A stretch of DNA of 64,000 nt from Luteimicrobium xylanilyticum. GTDB lineage: Bacteria > Actinomycetota > Actinomycetes > Actinomycetales > Cellulomonadaceae. Below, piece after piece: positions 9,073 through 17,760 of the stretch (its first letter is position 1; every line of letters starts with the position of its first letter). The stretch is from contig NZ_CP045529.1 in the NCBI RefSeq assembly GCF_009429125.1, forward strand, positions 372,001 to 436,000, given 5' to 3'. A program made the translations under genes and the position numbers. The notes below the pieces were generated by a model. That model had not been told where the DNA came from. It ran no database searches and saw only the letters and a list, made by a program, of their open reading frames with translations.

Positions 9073-10500
9073 ATGTCTGAAAAGGAGACCGGGAAGAGCA
9101 CAACGTCTCGGCTGGTCCGCCAGATCCACGACGGCAACTGGCTGCCGCACGACGAAGCCGAGTCCCTCCGCGCCGAGCTCTTCTACCAGCGGGCCGTGTA
9201 CGCGTACATGACGATGCTGCCCGCGCTCAACGTGATCGGGATGCGTGACGGGTCGGAGGCCGCGTTCGGGTCGGGCTACCACGTGCTGCCGATCTGGAAG
9301 GACCGGATGGACTCCCGGACCCAGGTCCCGACGCCCAACGCCGACGTCATCTACTCCATGAGCTACCTCGACCTCAGGGAGACCGGGCCGCTGGTCGTCA
9401 ACGCGCCCGCCAACGTGATCGGCATGTTCACGGACTTCTTCCAGCGGACCATCACCGACGTCGGCCTGATCGGTCCCGACCGCGCCCGCGGCGGCCTCTA
9501 CCTCCTGCTCCCCCCGGGGTACGAGGGCCACGTGCCGGGCGGGTACTTCACGTTCACGTCGTCGACGTACAACGTGTTCCTGTTCTTCCGGACGATCATG
9601 GGCCGCGGTGACGGGGTCCCCGACCCGGCGGTCGGCGCCGCGGTCGCGGAGCAGACGCGTCTGTACCCGCTGTGGGCGGAGGAGAAGGACGTCCCGCCGA
9701 TGGAGTTCCCCAACGCGAGCCCGGTGCGCATCGACATGATGTACCCCACGGACTTCACGTACTGGACGAAGCTCAAGGAGTTCGTCGACTACGAGCCGGT
9801 CACCGCGATCGACCCCGAGCTGCGTGGCGTCCTGGCGTCGATCGGGATCGTCAAGGGCCGCCCGTTCGAGCCGGAGGACTGGCAGCGGACCCAGCTCGAG
9901 CGCGCCGTCGAGACGGCGCCCCGGATGATCCTGGCGAACGTCCAGCTCGGCCGCCCCGACCGGCGCAACTACTACTACGAGGACCGCCAGTGGGAGGTCG
10001 CGTGGGCGGGCGCGACGGCGGAGTGGATGCAGGAGTCGTACCTGGACCTCGACGCCAGGTCCCGGTTCTTCCAGTACGCGTACTCGTCCGCGCCGGCCAT
10101 GAACAACCACACGACGGGCGCGGGCTCCAAGTACCCGTACGCGATCCGCGACGCCGACGGCGAGTACTTCGACGGGACGAACACCTACCGGCTCCACCTC
10201 CCGGCGGACATCCCTGCGGCCTTGTTCTGGGCCGTGACGGCGTACAACGTCACGGACGGGACGATGCCGGAGACCGCGCAGATGCTGCCGTCCACCAACG
10301 GCTACTACGACCTGCCGAAGAACGACGACGGGTCGATCGACATCTGGTTCGGTGCCGAGCAGCCCGAGGGCGTCGTCGACGCGGCCTACATCCGGACCGT
10401 CCCGGGCCGGAACTTCGTCGTGTGCCTGCGGCTGTACGGGACGACGTCGGCCTTCTACGACCAGACCTGGAAGCCCGACGACGTCGTGCGGGTGCGCTGA
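9073..10500 (+). CDS. DUF1254/DUF1214 domain protein
   Basis: 475 aa, soluble. ATG 9073 is chosen because AAGGAG (9061-9066) sits 6 nt before it; the open frame extends further upstream without coding character. The N-terminal half resembles DUF1254 (AELFYQRAVYAYMTMLPALN, then PNADVIYSMSYLDL and the LLLPPGYEG turn). The C-terminal half resembles DUF1214 (PADIPAALFWAVTAYNV, then GFY-like NGYYDLPKNDDGSIDIWFG, and a final PGRNFVVCLRLYG strand). These two domains occur together in cell-envelope-associated proteins of about 450-500 aa whose reaction is not established. No signal peptide is visible. It stands alone, divergent from the PH-domain gene and convergent with SulP. Confidence 0.8.
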   Translation: MSEKETGKSTTSRLVRQIHDGNWLPHDEAESLRAELFYQRAVYAYMTMLPALNVIGMRDGSEAAFGSGYHVLPIWKDRMDSRTQVPTPNADVIYSMSYLDLRETGPLVVNAPANVIGMFTDFFQRTITDVGLIGPDRARGGLYLLLPPGYEGHVPGGYFTFTSSTYNVFLFFRTIMGRGDGVPDPAVGAAVAEQTRLYPLWAEEKDVPPMEFPNASPVRIDMMYPTDFTYWTKLKEFVDYEPVTAIDPELRGVLASIGIVKGRPFEPEDWQRTQLERAVETAPRMILANVQLGRPDRRNYYYEDRQWEVAWAGATAEWMQESYLDLDARSRFFQYAYSSAPAMNNHTTGAGSKYPYAIRDADGEYFDGTNTYRLHLPADIPAALFWAVTAYNVTDGTMPETAQMLPSTNGYYDLPKNDDGSIDIWFGAEQPEGVVDAAYIRTVPGRNFVVCLRLYGTTSAFYDQTWKPDDVVRVR

Positions 10501-10501
10501 C

Positions 10502-10522
10502 GGCGGGCCCGGTCAGCCCGCC
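10502..10522. terminator. Bidirectional hairpin between convergent genes
   Basis: GGCGGGC (10502-10508) pairs with GCCCGCC (10516-10522) around a 7-nt loop. It lies just after the DUF1254 stop and overlaps the SulP stop codon, so it could end transcription from both sides. Confidence 0.5.
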
Positions 10523-12246
10523 GACGGCGGCTCGTCCGGGCGTCCCACCCGCCTCGCCCGGGCGTCGAGCCACGCGGCGTGCGTCGACCCGAGCACGACG
10601 TCCGTCGCGGGGTAGAGCCGGACGTTCGCGAGGTGCTCGGCGAGCACCCGGGACTCCCACACGTGCAGCACCTCGGCCGACAGCCCGGACAGGTAGAGGC
10701 GGTTCCCTCCGGCCTCGAGCTGGTCCGCGTACTGGGCGATGACGACGAAGAACGTCGCGCCGAGCGTCGTGCGCCCGCGCAGCCGCAGGACCACGGCAGC
10801 ATCGGTCGCGCCGGCCGGGTCGGGGAGCTGGCGCTGCAGGGTCCGGGCCCCGGCGTAGAACAGCGAGCCGTAGACGTCGAGGACCACGACCTCGTGGTCG
10901 TGGAGCGTGCGGGGAGCCGGTCGCTCGACCGGCCCTGCGCCGTCGGGCCGGGGGAGGAGGCGGACGACCCGCAGGTCCACGGCCTCGCGGTTGAGCTGGA
11001 GGAGGAGCGACACGATGACGCCGACCCCGACGGCCGCCGCGACGGGGAGCAGCAGGGTCGCCACGAACGTCACGACGAGGGCGATCGCCGGGGTGCTCCC
11101 CGCGTACAGGAGCGTGCGGACCTGCCGGGGGCGCAACGAGCTGAGGGCGGCGTAGACGAGGATCGCGGCGAGCGTCGGCATCGCGACCGTGCCCACGACG
11201 CCGGAGAGCGCGACGAGGAACACGAGCACCCACCCGCCGGCGAAGATCGACGCCCAGCGACTGCGTGCGCCGGCCGTGATGTTGAGCGCCGTCGCGCTGA
11301 TCGACGCGCCGACGGGCTGGGCGCCGAAGAAACCGCACGCGATGTTCGCGGCGCCCTGCGCCCCGAAGTCGAGGTTGGTCCGTGACCGCGAGCCGTCGGG
11401 GTTGGGCGCGGCCTCGGCGACCCCGGCGCCCTGGACGAGCACGACGAAAGCGACCGTGACGGCGCCCACGAAGACGCCCGAGGACAGGTCGGAGAACGCC
11501 GGCAGGGACGGCAGCGGGACGCCCTGCGGGATCTCGCCGGTGTCGTGCACGCGGGCGACACCGGCGCCCGTGAGGACCACGAGGAGCGTCGGGACGACGA
11601 GCGCGAGCACCGCCGAGAGCTGCGAGAACCGGGTGCGCGAGAGGGTCACGAGGATCGCGAGCGCGCTGACGCCGGCCGCGACCGAGGGCCAGCTCCACAA
11701 ACCCGGGTGCGAGACGACGTCCCAGGCCTTGACGAGGGCGAGGCTGCCGTGCGCCGTCGTGCCGGTCAGGTCGTCGAGCTGGCCGAACGCGATGTTCAGC
11801 GCGAGGCCCGTGAGGAACCCGAGCATCACGGACTGCGACACGAACCGCACGTAGCGGCCGAGCTTGAGCGCGCCCGCGACCGCCATCAGGACGCCCGCGA
11901 GCAGGGTCAGCCAGACGAGCGCCCCGGAGCGGTCGGCACCCGACACCCCTTCGAGCGCGGACGCGGCGGCCAGCGCGGCGGCGCTCGTCGTGGTGACGCG
12001 CATGAGCTGGGTCGACGCGCCGGGGCCGCCCGCGATCGGGCCGACGAACGTCGCGTAGAGGCCGTGCACGGGACTGACCCCGGCGAGGAGGCCGCAGGCC
12101 ATGCCGTCGGGCACGGCGCTCACGGCGCCGGTGAGCCCCGCGACCAGGTCGGCGCGCAGGTTCTCGCGACGAGGGCGCACGGAGCGCGACCACCGCAGGA
12201 GGGGGGTCGCAGGACGGGGCGACCCGCGCGCTTCCTCACCGCTCAT
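10513..12246 (-). CDS. SulP family anion permease with C-terminal STAS domain
   Basis: 577 aa inner-membrane protein. It starts at the ATG that overlaps the stop of the AI-2E-type gene (ATGA, 12243-12246), which implies translational coupling. The N-terminal signature ENLRADLVAGLTGAVSAVPDGMACGLLAGVSPVHGLYATFVGPIAGG is that of SulP/SLC26 transporters, followed by about ten more hydrophobic segments to about residue 430. The last ~130 residues (HDHEVVVLDVYGSLFYAGARTL onward) form a STAS domain, the cytosolic regulatory module of the family. Sulfate, bicarbonate or another anion is possible; the substrate cannot be told from sequence. Family assignment is firm, substrate unknown. Confidence 0.85.
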   Translation of the reverse strand: MSGEEARGSPRPATPLLRWSRSVRPRRENLRADLVAGLTGAVSAVPDGMACGLLAGVSPVHGLYATFVGPIAGGPGASTQLMRVTTTSAAALAAASALEGVSGADRSGALVWLTLLAGVLMAVAGALKLGRYVRFVSQSVMLGFLTGLALNIAFGQLDDLTGTTAHGSLALVKAWDVVSHPGLWSWPSVAAGVSALAILVTLSRTRFSQLSAVLALVVPTLLVVLTGAGVARVHDTGEIPQGVPLPSLPAFSDLSSGVFVGAVTVAFVVLVQGAGVAEAAPNPDGSRSRTNLDFGAQGAANIACGFFGAQPVGASISATALNITAGARSRWASIFAGGWVLVFLVALSGVVGTVAMPTLAAILVYAALSSLRPRQVRTLLYAGSTPAIALVVTFVATLLLPVAAAVGVGVIVSLLLQLNREAVDLRVVRLLPRPDGAGPVERPAPRTLHDHEVVVLDVYGSLFYAGARTLQRQLPDPAGATDAAVVLRLRGRTTLGATFFVVIAQYADQLEAGGNRLYLSGLSAEVLHVWESRVLAEHLANVRLYPATDVVLGSTHAAWLDARARRVGRPDEPPSAG

Positions 12247-13499
12247 CGCTCGTCGGTGCCGTCGTCCGCCGGGGGCTGCTCGCCGTCGTCGGCGGTGCCG
12301 CGGTCGCCCTCGGCGGAGGCGTCGTCCGCCCGACGGCGCACGCGCTGCCAGCGGTCCTTGGGTGCCGCCCGCTCGGGGTCGCGCAGCATCTCGGACTCGA
12401 CGAGCTCGTGCCGCTTCCAGTAGGTGTCCATGACGGCCTGGACGGTCGCGGCGACGGGCAGCGCGAGGAACGCGCCGATCGCCCCGAACACGGCGCCGAA
12501 CGCGAGGACCACGAGGAACGCGACGGCGGGGTTCATCTCGAGCGCCTTGGCCGAGACCTTGGGCGAGAAGATGTAGTTCTCGATCTGCTGGTACGCGATG
12601 ATGAACGCCAGCACCGCGAGGGCCTGCGGGATCCCCTGCGAGGTGAGGGCCACGATGACGGGCAGCGCGCCGCCGATGTAGGTGCCGATCGTCGGGACGA
12701 ACTGCGACACGATGCCCGTGAAGAGCGCGAGCGGGAGCGCGTACGGGGTCCGCAGGATCGTCAGGAAGACGAACGAGAAGGCGCTCGACAACGCCGCCAG
12801 CACGACGCGCGACGTGATGAAGTCCGACGCCTTGCGCTGCGCCGTCTCCCACAGCATGAGGACCTCGGTCTGCCGGTTCGGCGTGAGCCGCGCGCACACC
12901 GCGGCGCGGAACCGCGGCCCCGCGGCCGACAGGTAGTAGACGACGAGCAGGATCGTCGTGATCGCGAACAGCGCCGACACGACGGTGGTCCCCACGAGCA
13001 GGACGCCCGACGCGACGTCGTCGCCCCACCGGCCCATCGCGTCCTTGATGAGCTCCGACGAGTCCGGGATGGTGACGTCGAACGTCCGGGACAGCCAGTC
13101 CTGCAGGTCCGTGTACATGGCGGGGACGTTCCGAAACAGGGCGAGGAGCTGCTGGACGAACAGGTTGCCGAACAGCGCGACGATCACGAGCGCGAACAGG
13201 ATCGTCCCGACGAGCGCCGCCCCCGCCGCGAGCCCGCGCTTCCACCCGTGCCGCACGAGCCACAGGACGATCGGCTCCAGGGCGAGCGAGATGAAGAACG
13301 CGATCAGGACGTTGACGATCAGGCCCTTGAGCTGGAAGAACGCGTGCCACGCGAACGCCGCGACGAACACTGCGACCGCCGCCATCACGAGGCCGCGCGC
13401 GAACCACCGCGGCGGGCGCCGCGAGTCGTGCTGGAGCGGGCGGCCGTTCGCGTCGTCCGCGACGACCACCTCGTCGGTGGCGACGGGCTCCGAGCTCAC
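12243..13499 (-). CDS. AI-2E family (YdiK/PerM-type) transporter
   Basis: 418 aa membrane protein. Paired N-terminal helices (about 35-95), a soluble insertion with GNLFVQQLLALFRNVPAMYTDLQDWL, then hydrophobic helices ending in the family-typical stretch FVPTIGTYIGGALPVIVAL, QQIENYIFSPKVSAKALEMNPAVAFL and GAVFGAIGAFLALPVAATVQ. Members were named for autoinducer-2 export (TqsA), but most have unproven substrates; some are Na+/H+ antiporters. A charged, Asp/Arg-rich tail of about 50 residues is strain-like decoration. It is the first gene of a two-gene operon with the downstream SulP permease (4-nt overlap). A small gene lies 18 nt upstream on the same strand. Confidence 0.85.
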   Translation of the reverse strand: MSSEPVATDEVVVADDANGRPLQHDSRRPPRWFARGLVMAAVAVFVAAFAWHAFFQLKGLIVNVLIAFFISLALEPIVLWLVRHGWKRGLAAGAALVGTILFALVIVALFGNLFVQQLLALFRNVPAMYTDLQDWLSRTFDVTIPDSSELIKDAMGRWGDDVASGVLLVGTTVVSALFAITTILLVVYYLSAAGPRFRAAVCARLTPNRQTEVLMLWETAQRKASDFITSRVVLAALSSAFSFVFLTILRTPYALPLALFTGIVSQFVPTIGTYIGGALPVIVALTSQGIPQALAVLAFIIAYQQIENYIFSPKVSAKALEMNPAVAFLVVLAFGAVFGAIGAFLALPVAATVQAVMDTYWKRHELVESEMLRDPERAAPKDRWQRVRRRADDASAEGDRGTADDGEQPPADDGTDER

Positions 13500-13517
13500 G
13501 GGTCCTCCTGGCAGGTC

Positions 13518-13736
13518 TCAGGACGTCGGGACGTCGGGCAGGGCGTGCATCTCCGTCACGGTCAGGCCGAGGTCGTGCAGGAGCGCGACGACGCCCGTGA
13601 GCGCCGCCGCGTCCGCGACCCGGCACGTGAGCGCCGTCTCGTCGGGGGCGTCGCCCGGGCGCCGCTCGACGACCTCGATGTAGTCGTGCAGGGGGATCCC
13701 CGTGAGCCGTCCCCCCACCCGGATGCTGTACAGCAC
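13518..13736 (-). CDS. Small uncharacterised protein
   Basis: 72 aa from GTG 13736, chosen because GGAGGTGGGG (13741-13750, minus strand) lies just upstream; an ATG nine codons further up (13763) would place the ribosome binding site inside the gene. The protein is soluble, with LYSIRVGGRLTG, HDYIEVVERRP and a C-terminal LHDLGLTVTEMHALPD, suggesting a small alpha/beta fold. I do not recognise the family. It runs in the same direction as the AI-2E/SulP pair and may be co-transcribed with them (18-nt gap). Confidence 0.6.
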   Translation of the reverse strand: MLYSIRVGGRLTGIPLHDYIEVVERRPGDAPDETALTCRVADAAALTGVVALLHDLGLTVTEMHALPDVPTS

Positions 13737-14019
13737 AGGGCCCCACCTCCAGTCTGGGTCCACTGTCGGTCACCCCCGGGCGGGTGCGCCTCATCCTCAG
13801 TGGGTGGTCCGGTCTCGGCGCCGAGCATCCGACCGCCCTCGCCCTGCCCCGCCGAGCATGGGGCCACGCACCCTCGCGGGCTCGAGCCTGCGACCGTTCG
13901 CATGCTCGACGCGCGCGGCCGTGCTCGGGCCGGCAGGCGTCCTGACGCCCGCCCCGGAGCGCCTATGCTCCTCGCAGGCTCTCCAGCAACGGGCGCCTGC
14001 GGCCGCGAAGCGGGAGCAC

Positions 14020-15744
14020 ATGGACAGCCCGACCTGGTTGGAGGGAGCCCTCCGAGCCCTCGGCGACAGCGAGTGCGCCGAGCTCGCCCGCACGCACGAC
14101 TGGTCGGCCGGCCCCCTCGGCGACCCGACCGGCTGGCCGTCGGAGCTGCGGGCCGCCGTCACGCTCTGCTTCAGCACCCGCTTCCCCGTCCTCGTCACGT
14201 GGGGCCCCGAGCTCACGATGATCTACAACGACGGCTACCGCGAGATGCTCGGCAGCGCCAAGCACCCGCTCGCATTCGGGGCGTCGTTCGAGGTCGTCTG
14301 GGCGGAGATCTGGGACGAGATCGGCCCGCTGTGCGACGAGGTCCTCGCGACCGGGCGGGCGGTGTGGCGCGTCGACATGCCGTTGCTCATGCACCGCTCC
14401 GGGTACGACGAGGAGACGTCGTTCACCTTCTCGTACTCCGCGCTGCGCGACGACGACGGTCGGGTGCGCGGCGTGCTCGACATCGCCGCCGAGACCACCG
14501 GTCACGTCGTCGCCGCGCGACGGCTCGACACCATCAGCGAGCTCGCGACCCGGCTCTTCGCGATCGAGGGTGGCGTCCAGGAGGTCGTCGACGCGGCCGT
14601 CGACGAGCTCGCCGTGAGCGCCGACGTGGCCGCCGCCGAGGTGTGGGTCGAGCACGGCGGCGACGACGAGCGCGAGGTCGTCCGCGGGACCACGGGGCCT
14701 GGCCCCCTCGTGGCTGCGGCCCTGCTCGAGGAGGTCGCCCGGGGCAGGGGCGTCGTCGAGCACGGCGACGTGCGGATCCACCCGCTCGGTGCGCTGCGGC
14801 GCGACGTCACCGGGGCGCTCGCGGTCCGCGCCGCGCCGACCCGGCCGCTCGACCACGGCAACCGCGAGTTCCAGGCGCTGCTGGCGTCGAAGCTCGGCAA
14901 CGCGATCGGGGTGACGCTCGCGCACGAGCGCGAGGTCGAGCACCTGCGCTCGGTGTCCGAGGTCCTCCAGCACGCGATGCTGCCCGACCCGCTGCCGCCC
15001 GGGCGCTGGCACGTGCACTACCAGCCGGCGGAGTCTTCGCTCGAGGTCGGGGGCGACTGGTACGACGTGGTCCCCCTGGGCGACTCTCGCTGGGCGGTGG
15101 TGGTGGGCGACTGCGTCGGGCACGGGCTCGAGGCGGCGACGCACATGGGCCAGCTCCGTGCCGCGGCACGCGCGCTGCTGCTCACCGGGCACGGTCCGGC
15201 TGCGACGCTCGACGGCCTCGACCGGTACGCCGCGACCGTCCCCGGCGCCGAGTTCACGACGGTCGTCTGCGCGGTCGTCGACGAGCGGACGGGTCTGCTG
15301 ACCTACTCGGCTGCCGGGCACCCGTTCCCCTTGGTGATCAGCCCGGACGGCCACCGGTGGCTCCGCGGAGGGCGGGGCGGGCTGCTCGCCCTGCGGCAGA
15401 CCACGCGCAGCGAGGCGACTCACGTGCTCAGGTCGGGAGACGCGCTGCTGCTCTACACCGACGGGCTCGTCGAGCGGCGCGGCGAGAGTCTGCGGACGGG
15501 TCTGGAGCGGCTGGCGGAGGTCGGGGCGCCCGTGGTCCGGGCGGCGGGTCGGGGTGAGGTCGGCGAGCTGCTCTCGCGCACGATGCGGCCCGGCGGTGCT
15601 CCCGACGACATCGCGCTCGTCCTCTACGACGTCCGGGTGGAGGGCGACGTGGAGCCGGTCGGCGCCGGGGCGTCGCTCGGCGCGGCGGCGGTGGGCGAGA
15701 TGGTGGGCGCGGCCACCGGTCTGGGACTCGCGGCGGCGCCCTGA
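14020..15744 (+). CDS. PAS-GAF-PP2C (SpoIIE-type) protein serine/threonine phosphatase
   Basis: 574 aa soluble signalling protein. ATG 14020 has CGGGAG a few bases upstream. Residues about 20-165 form a PAS-like sensor (RFPVLVTWGPELTMIYNDGYREMLG). About 175-310 is a GAF-like domain (TISELATRLFAIEGGVQEVVDAAVDELA...LLASKLGNAIGVTLAHEREVEHL). The C-terminal ~230 residues are a SpoIIE/RsbU-type PP2C phosphatase with metal-binding motifs GGDWYDV, VGDCVGHG, YSAAGHPFPLV, YTDGLVERR and DDIALVL. Such proteins dephosphorylate anti-anti-sigma factors in partner-switching cascades, tying an environmental signal to a sigma-B-like factor. No partner is encoded nearby, so the target is unknown. Confidence 0.88.
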   Translation: MDSPTWLEGALRALGDSECAELARTHDWSAGPLGDPTGWPSELRAAVTLCFSTRFPVLVTWGPELTMIYNDGYREMLGSAKHPLAFGASFEVVWAEIWDEIGPLCDEVLATGRAVWRVDMPLLMHRSGYDEETSFTFSYSALRDDDGRVRGVLDIAAETTGHVVAARRLDTISELATRLFAIEGGVQEVVDAAVDELAVSADVAAAEVWVEHGGDDEREVVRGTTGPGPLVAAALLEEVARGRGVVEHGDVRIHPLGALRRDVTGALAVRAAPTRPLDHGNREFQALLASKLGNAIGVTLAHEREVEHLRSVSEVLQHAMLPDPLPPGRWHVHYQPAESSLEVGGDWYDVVPLGDSRWAVVVGDCVGHGLEAATHMGQLRAAARALLLTGHGPAATLDGLDRYAATVPGAEFTTVVCAVVDERTGLLTYSAAGHPFPLVISPDGHRWLRGGRGGLLALRQTTRSEATHVLRSGDALLLYTDGLVERRGESLRTGLERLAEVGAPVVRAAGRGEVGELLSRTMRPGGAPDDIALVLYDVRVEGDVEPVGAGASLGAAAVGEMVGAATGLGLAAAP

Positions 15745-15754
15745 GTGCCGCACG

Positions 15755-15774
15755 GCGGCTGCCGGTTCAGCCGC
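15755..15774. terminator. Hairpin between convergent phosphatase and Usp genes
   Basis: GCGGCTG (15755-15761) pairs with CAGCCGC (15768-15774) around a 6-nt loop. It overlaps the 3' end of the Usp-like gene and can serve both strands. Confidence 0.45.
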
Positions 15775-16207
15775 GCGCCCACACCAGCACGACGTCGCAG
15801 GGTGCGTGGTCGACGACGAACCGCGTGGGCGGGGCGAGGCTGTGCGGTCCGGGACGGTCGCCGTCGCGCGAGACCACCAGCACGTCGGCGTCGCGGCACG
15901 CGTCGACCACGACGGTCTCGACGCGCTCGTGGCCGCGCGGGCTGCGCTCGTCGGTGCTCGAGGGGAGCCCGAGCCGCACCTGCGCGTCCTCGAGGAGGTG
16001 CGCGGCGGCGTCGTGCAGGGGCGTGCCGGTGACGGCGTGCCCGCCGCGCCCGAGCAGCCCCGCGGGGCCGGCGTGCCAGGCGTCCGCGGTGGCGGCGTCG
16101 TCGACGTGCAGCAGGACGACCTCCGCGTCGCGGCCCTCGGCGAGCTCGCGGGCGGCGTCGACCGCGGCCTCCCACGTGCCCTCGGTGAGCCAGACCAGCA
16201 CCCGCAT
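15767..16207 (-). CDS. Universal stress protein (UspA-like)
   Basis: 146 aa, starting at ATG 16207, where the frame gives MRVLVWLTEGTWEAAVDAARELA, the first beta-alpha unit of a Usp fold. Core elements follow: AEVVLLHVDDA, CRDADVLVVSRDGDRPGPHS and the C-terminal strand FVVDHAPCDVVLVWARG. The ATP-binding G2xG9xGS/T motif is degenerate (SRDGDRPGPHSLAPPTRFVV keeps only parts), so nucleotide binding is uncertain. It begins 8 nt after the ArsB-like permease stop and is very likely in the same transcript. Confidence 0.75.
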   Translation of the reverse strand: MRVLVWLTEGTWEAAVDAARELAEGRDAEVVLLHVDDAATADAWHAGPAGLLGRGGHAVTGTPLHDAAAHLLEDAQVRLGLPSSTDERSPRGHERVETVVVDACRDADVLVVSRDGDRPGPHSLAPPTRFVVDHAPCDVVLVWARG

Positions 16208-16215
16208 GCTTCTCC

Positions 16216-17484
16216 CTATCGTCCGGTGACCCGCAGCCCCACCCAGAGTGCCGCGACCCCGACGACGAGGCACGCGGGGACGGTCGCGAGACCGAGCCGG
16301 ACGAACCTCCCGGCCGACGGCGTGTGGTCGTGCGCGTGCAGCACCTGCCGCCACAGCAGGGTGGCGAGCGAGCCGACGTAGGTCAGGTTGGGGCCGATGT
16401 TCACGCCCAGCAGCACCGCGAGCAGCAGCCCGGGGGAGTGCGCGGTGAGGGGGACGAGAACGAGCGTCGCGGGCAGGTTGTTGAGGAGGTTCGCGAGCAC
16501 GGCGGCGAGCCCGGCGGCGGCGAGCAGCCCGAGGAGGTCGGCGCGGGCGGGCACGAGGTGCGCGACGCCGTCGCCGACCGGGCCGTTCCGGACCGCGAGC
16601 ACGACGACGCCGAGCGCGAGCACGAACACGAGGAACGGCACGTTCGCGGCCCGGACCACCGTGGTCGCCTCCCGGCGCGGGGCACGTACGAAGCGCGGCG
16701 CGACGAGCACCAGCGCTCCCGCGGCGGCCACCCACGCCGGCGCCACGCCGAACGGCTCGACGACGGCGAACCCCACGAGCGTCGCCGCGAGGACCACGAG
16801 GGCGAACCGGGGGGCGGGGGCGGCGTCGTCGTCGGGCACGGGGTGGACCGGGGTGGCGAGGTCGCCGCGGAACCACCAGCGGAACACGCCGTACTCGACC
16901 GCGACCGTCGCCAGCCAGGGCAGCGCCATGAGCCCGGCGAATCCCGCGAAGGTCAGCCCGCTCGCGCCGAACGCGAGCAGGTTCGTGAGGTTGGAGACGG
17001 GAAGCAGCGTCGACGCGGTGTTGGCGAGATGGGTGCTCGCGTAGACGCCGGGGCGCGCGCGGGCGCCGATCCGCGTCGCCGTCGCGAGCACGACAGGCGT
17101 CAGGAGCACGACCGTCGCGTCGAGGCTCAGGACGGCCGTCGTGACCGAGGCGACGACGAACACCGCGCCCAGCAGCCGCCGCGGGCTCCCGCGGGAGGCG
17201 CGCGCCATCACGCCGCCCGCCCACGCGAACACCCCGTCCTCGCGGGCCAGCTCCGCGAGCACGAGGATCGCGGCCAGGAAGCCGACGGTCGGGCCGAGGG
17301 TGCGGGCCTCGTCGAGGGCGTCGTGCCACGGGACGAGGCCCAGCGCGATCACCAGGACCGCGGCGGGCAGCGCGCCCACGACCTCAGGGAGGCCCAAAGG
17401 CCGGACCACCGCGAACACCAGCACCGCCACGAGGACGGCGACGGCGACCACGGCACCGGCTGTCGTCGTCACGTCCACGTGCAC
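16216..17484 (-). CDS. ArsB/NhaD-like (SLC13-related) membrane anion or cation permease
   Basis: 422 aa with about eleven hydrophobic segments. The pattern TRTLGPTVGFLAAILVLAELAREDGVF (near residue 60), SLDATVVLLTPVVLATATRIG, HLANTASTLLPVSNLTNLLAFG and LLGVNIGPNLTYVGSLATLLWRQVL matches ArsB arsenite permeases and their ion-transporter superfamily relatives. The last motif is especially close to ArsB. There is no ArsR, ArsA or ArsC next door, so arsenite specificity is not supported by context; a general anion permease is equally possible. A Usp-like protein follows 8 nt downstream. Confidence 0.8.
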   Translation of the reverse strand: MHVDVTTTAGAVVAVAVLVAVLVFAVVRPLGLPEVVGALPAAVLVIALGLVPWHDALDEARTLGPTVGFLAAILVLAELAREDGVFAWAGGVMARASRGSPRRLLGAVFVVASVTTAVLSLDATVVLLTPVVLATATRIGARARPGVYASTHLANTASTLLPVSNLTNLLAFGASGLTFAGFAGLMALPWLATVAVEYGVFRWWFRGDLATPVHPVPDDDAAPAPRFALVVLAATLVGFAVVEPFGVAPAWVAAAGALVLVAPRFVRAPRREATTVVRAANVPFLVFVLALGVVVLAVRNGPVGDGVAHLVPARADLLGLLAAAGLAAVLANLLNNLPATLVLVPLTAHSPGLLLAVLLGVNIGPNLTYVGSLATLLWRQVLHAHDHTPSAGRFVRLGLATVPACLVVGVAALWVGLRVTGR

Positions 17485-17760
17485 AGCGTCCCACCTCGCG
17501 TTCGGCGGGCGGAGATCGCCTGCTCGACGACGCCGCGCACGGCCATGGTGAGGGGTCCCCGGGGTGCGGGGTCCGCCCGGTTTCCCTAGTCTCGAGACGA
17601 GTCGCGAAATGCCGGTGATGCGCAGAGTGTGGGCTCCTGGACGGCCTCATCCTTCGAGGGTGGTTCTGCACCGCACCGGTTGTGACCTGCTTCACCCGCG
17701 AACAGAGTGGTTCGCACAGCGGTCGGGGGGACCGGCCGTCGGACGGCGTCTGGGGGACGC

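Noticed and set aside
12408-15557. Plus-strand open frame of 1049 codons across the AI-2E gene and the phosphatase
   Set aside because: It runs antisense through one clear gene and out of frame through another; composition is Arg/Glu/Asp repeats typical of shadow frames.
16216-17484. Arsenic resistance operon
   Set aside because: The permease is ArsB-like, but no ArsR, ArsC or ArsA is adjacent; only a Usp-like gene follows.
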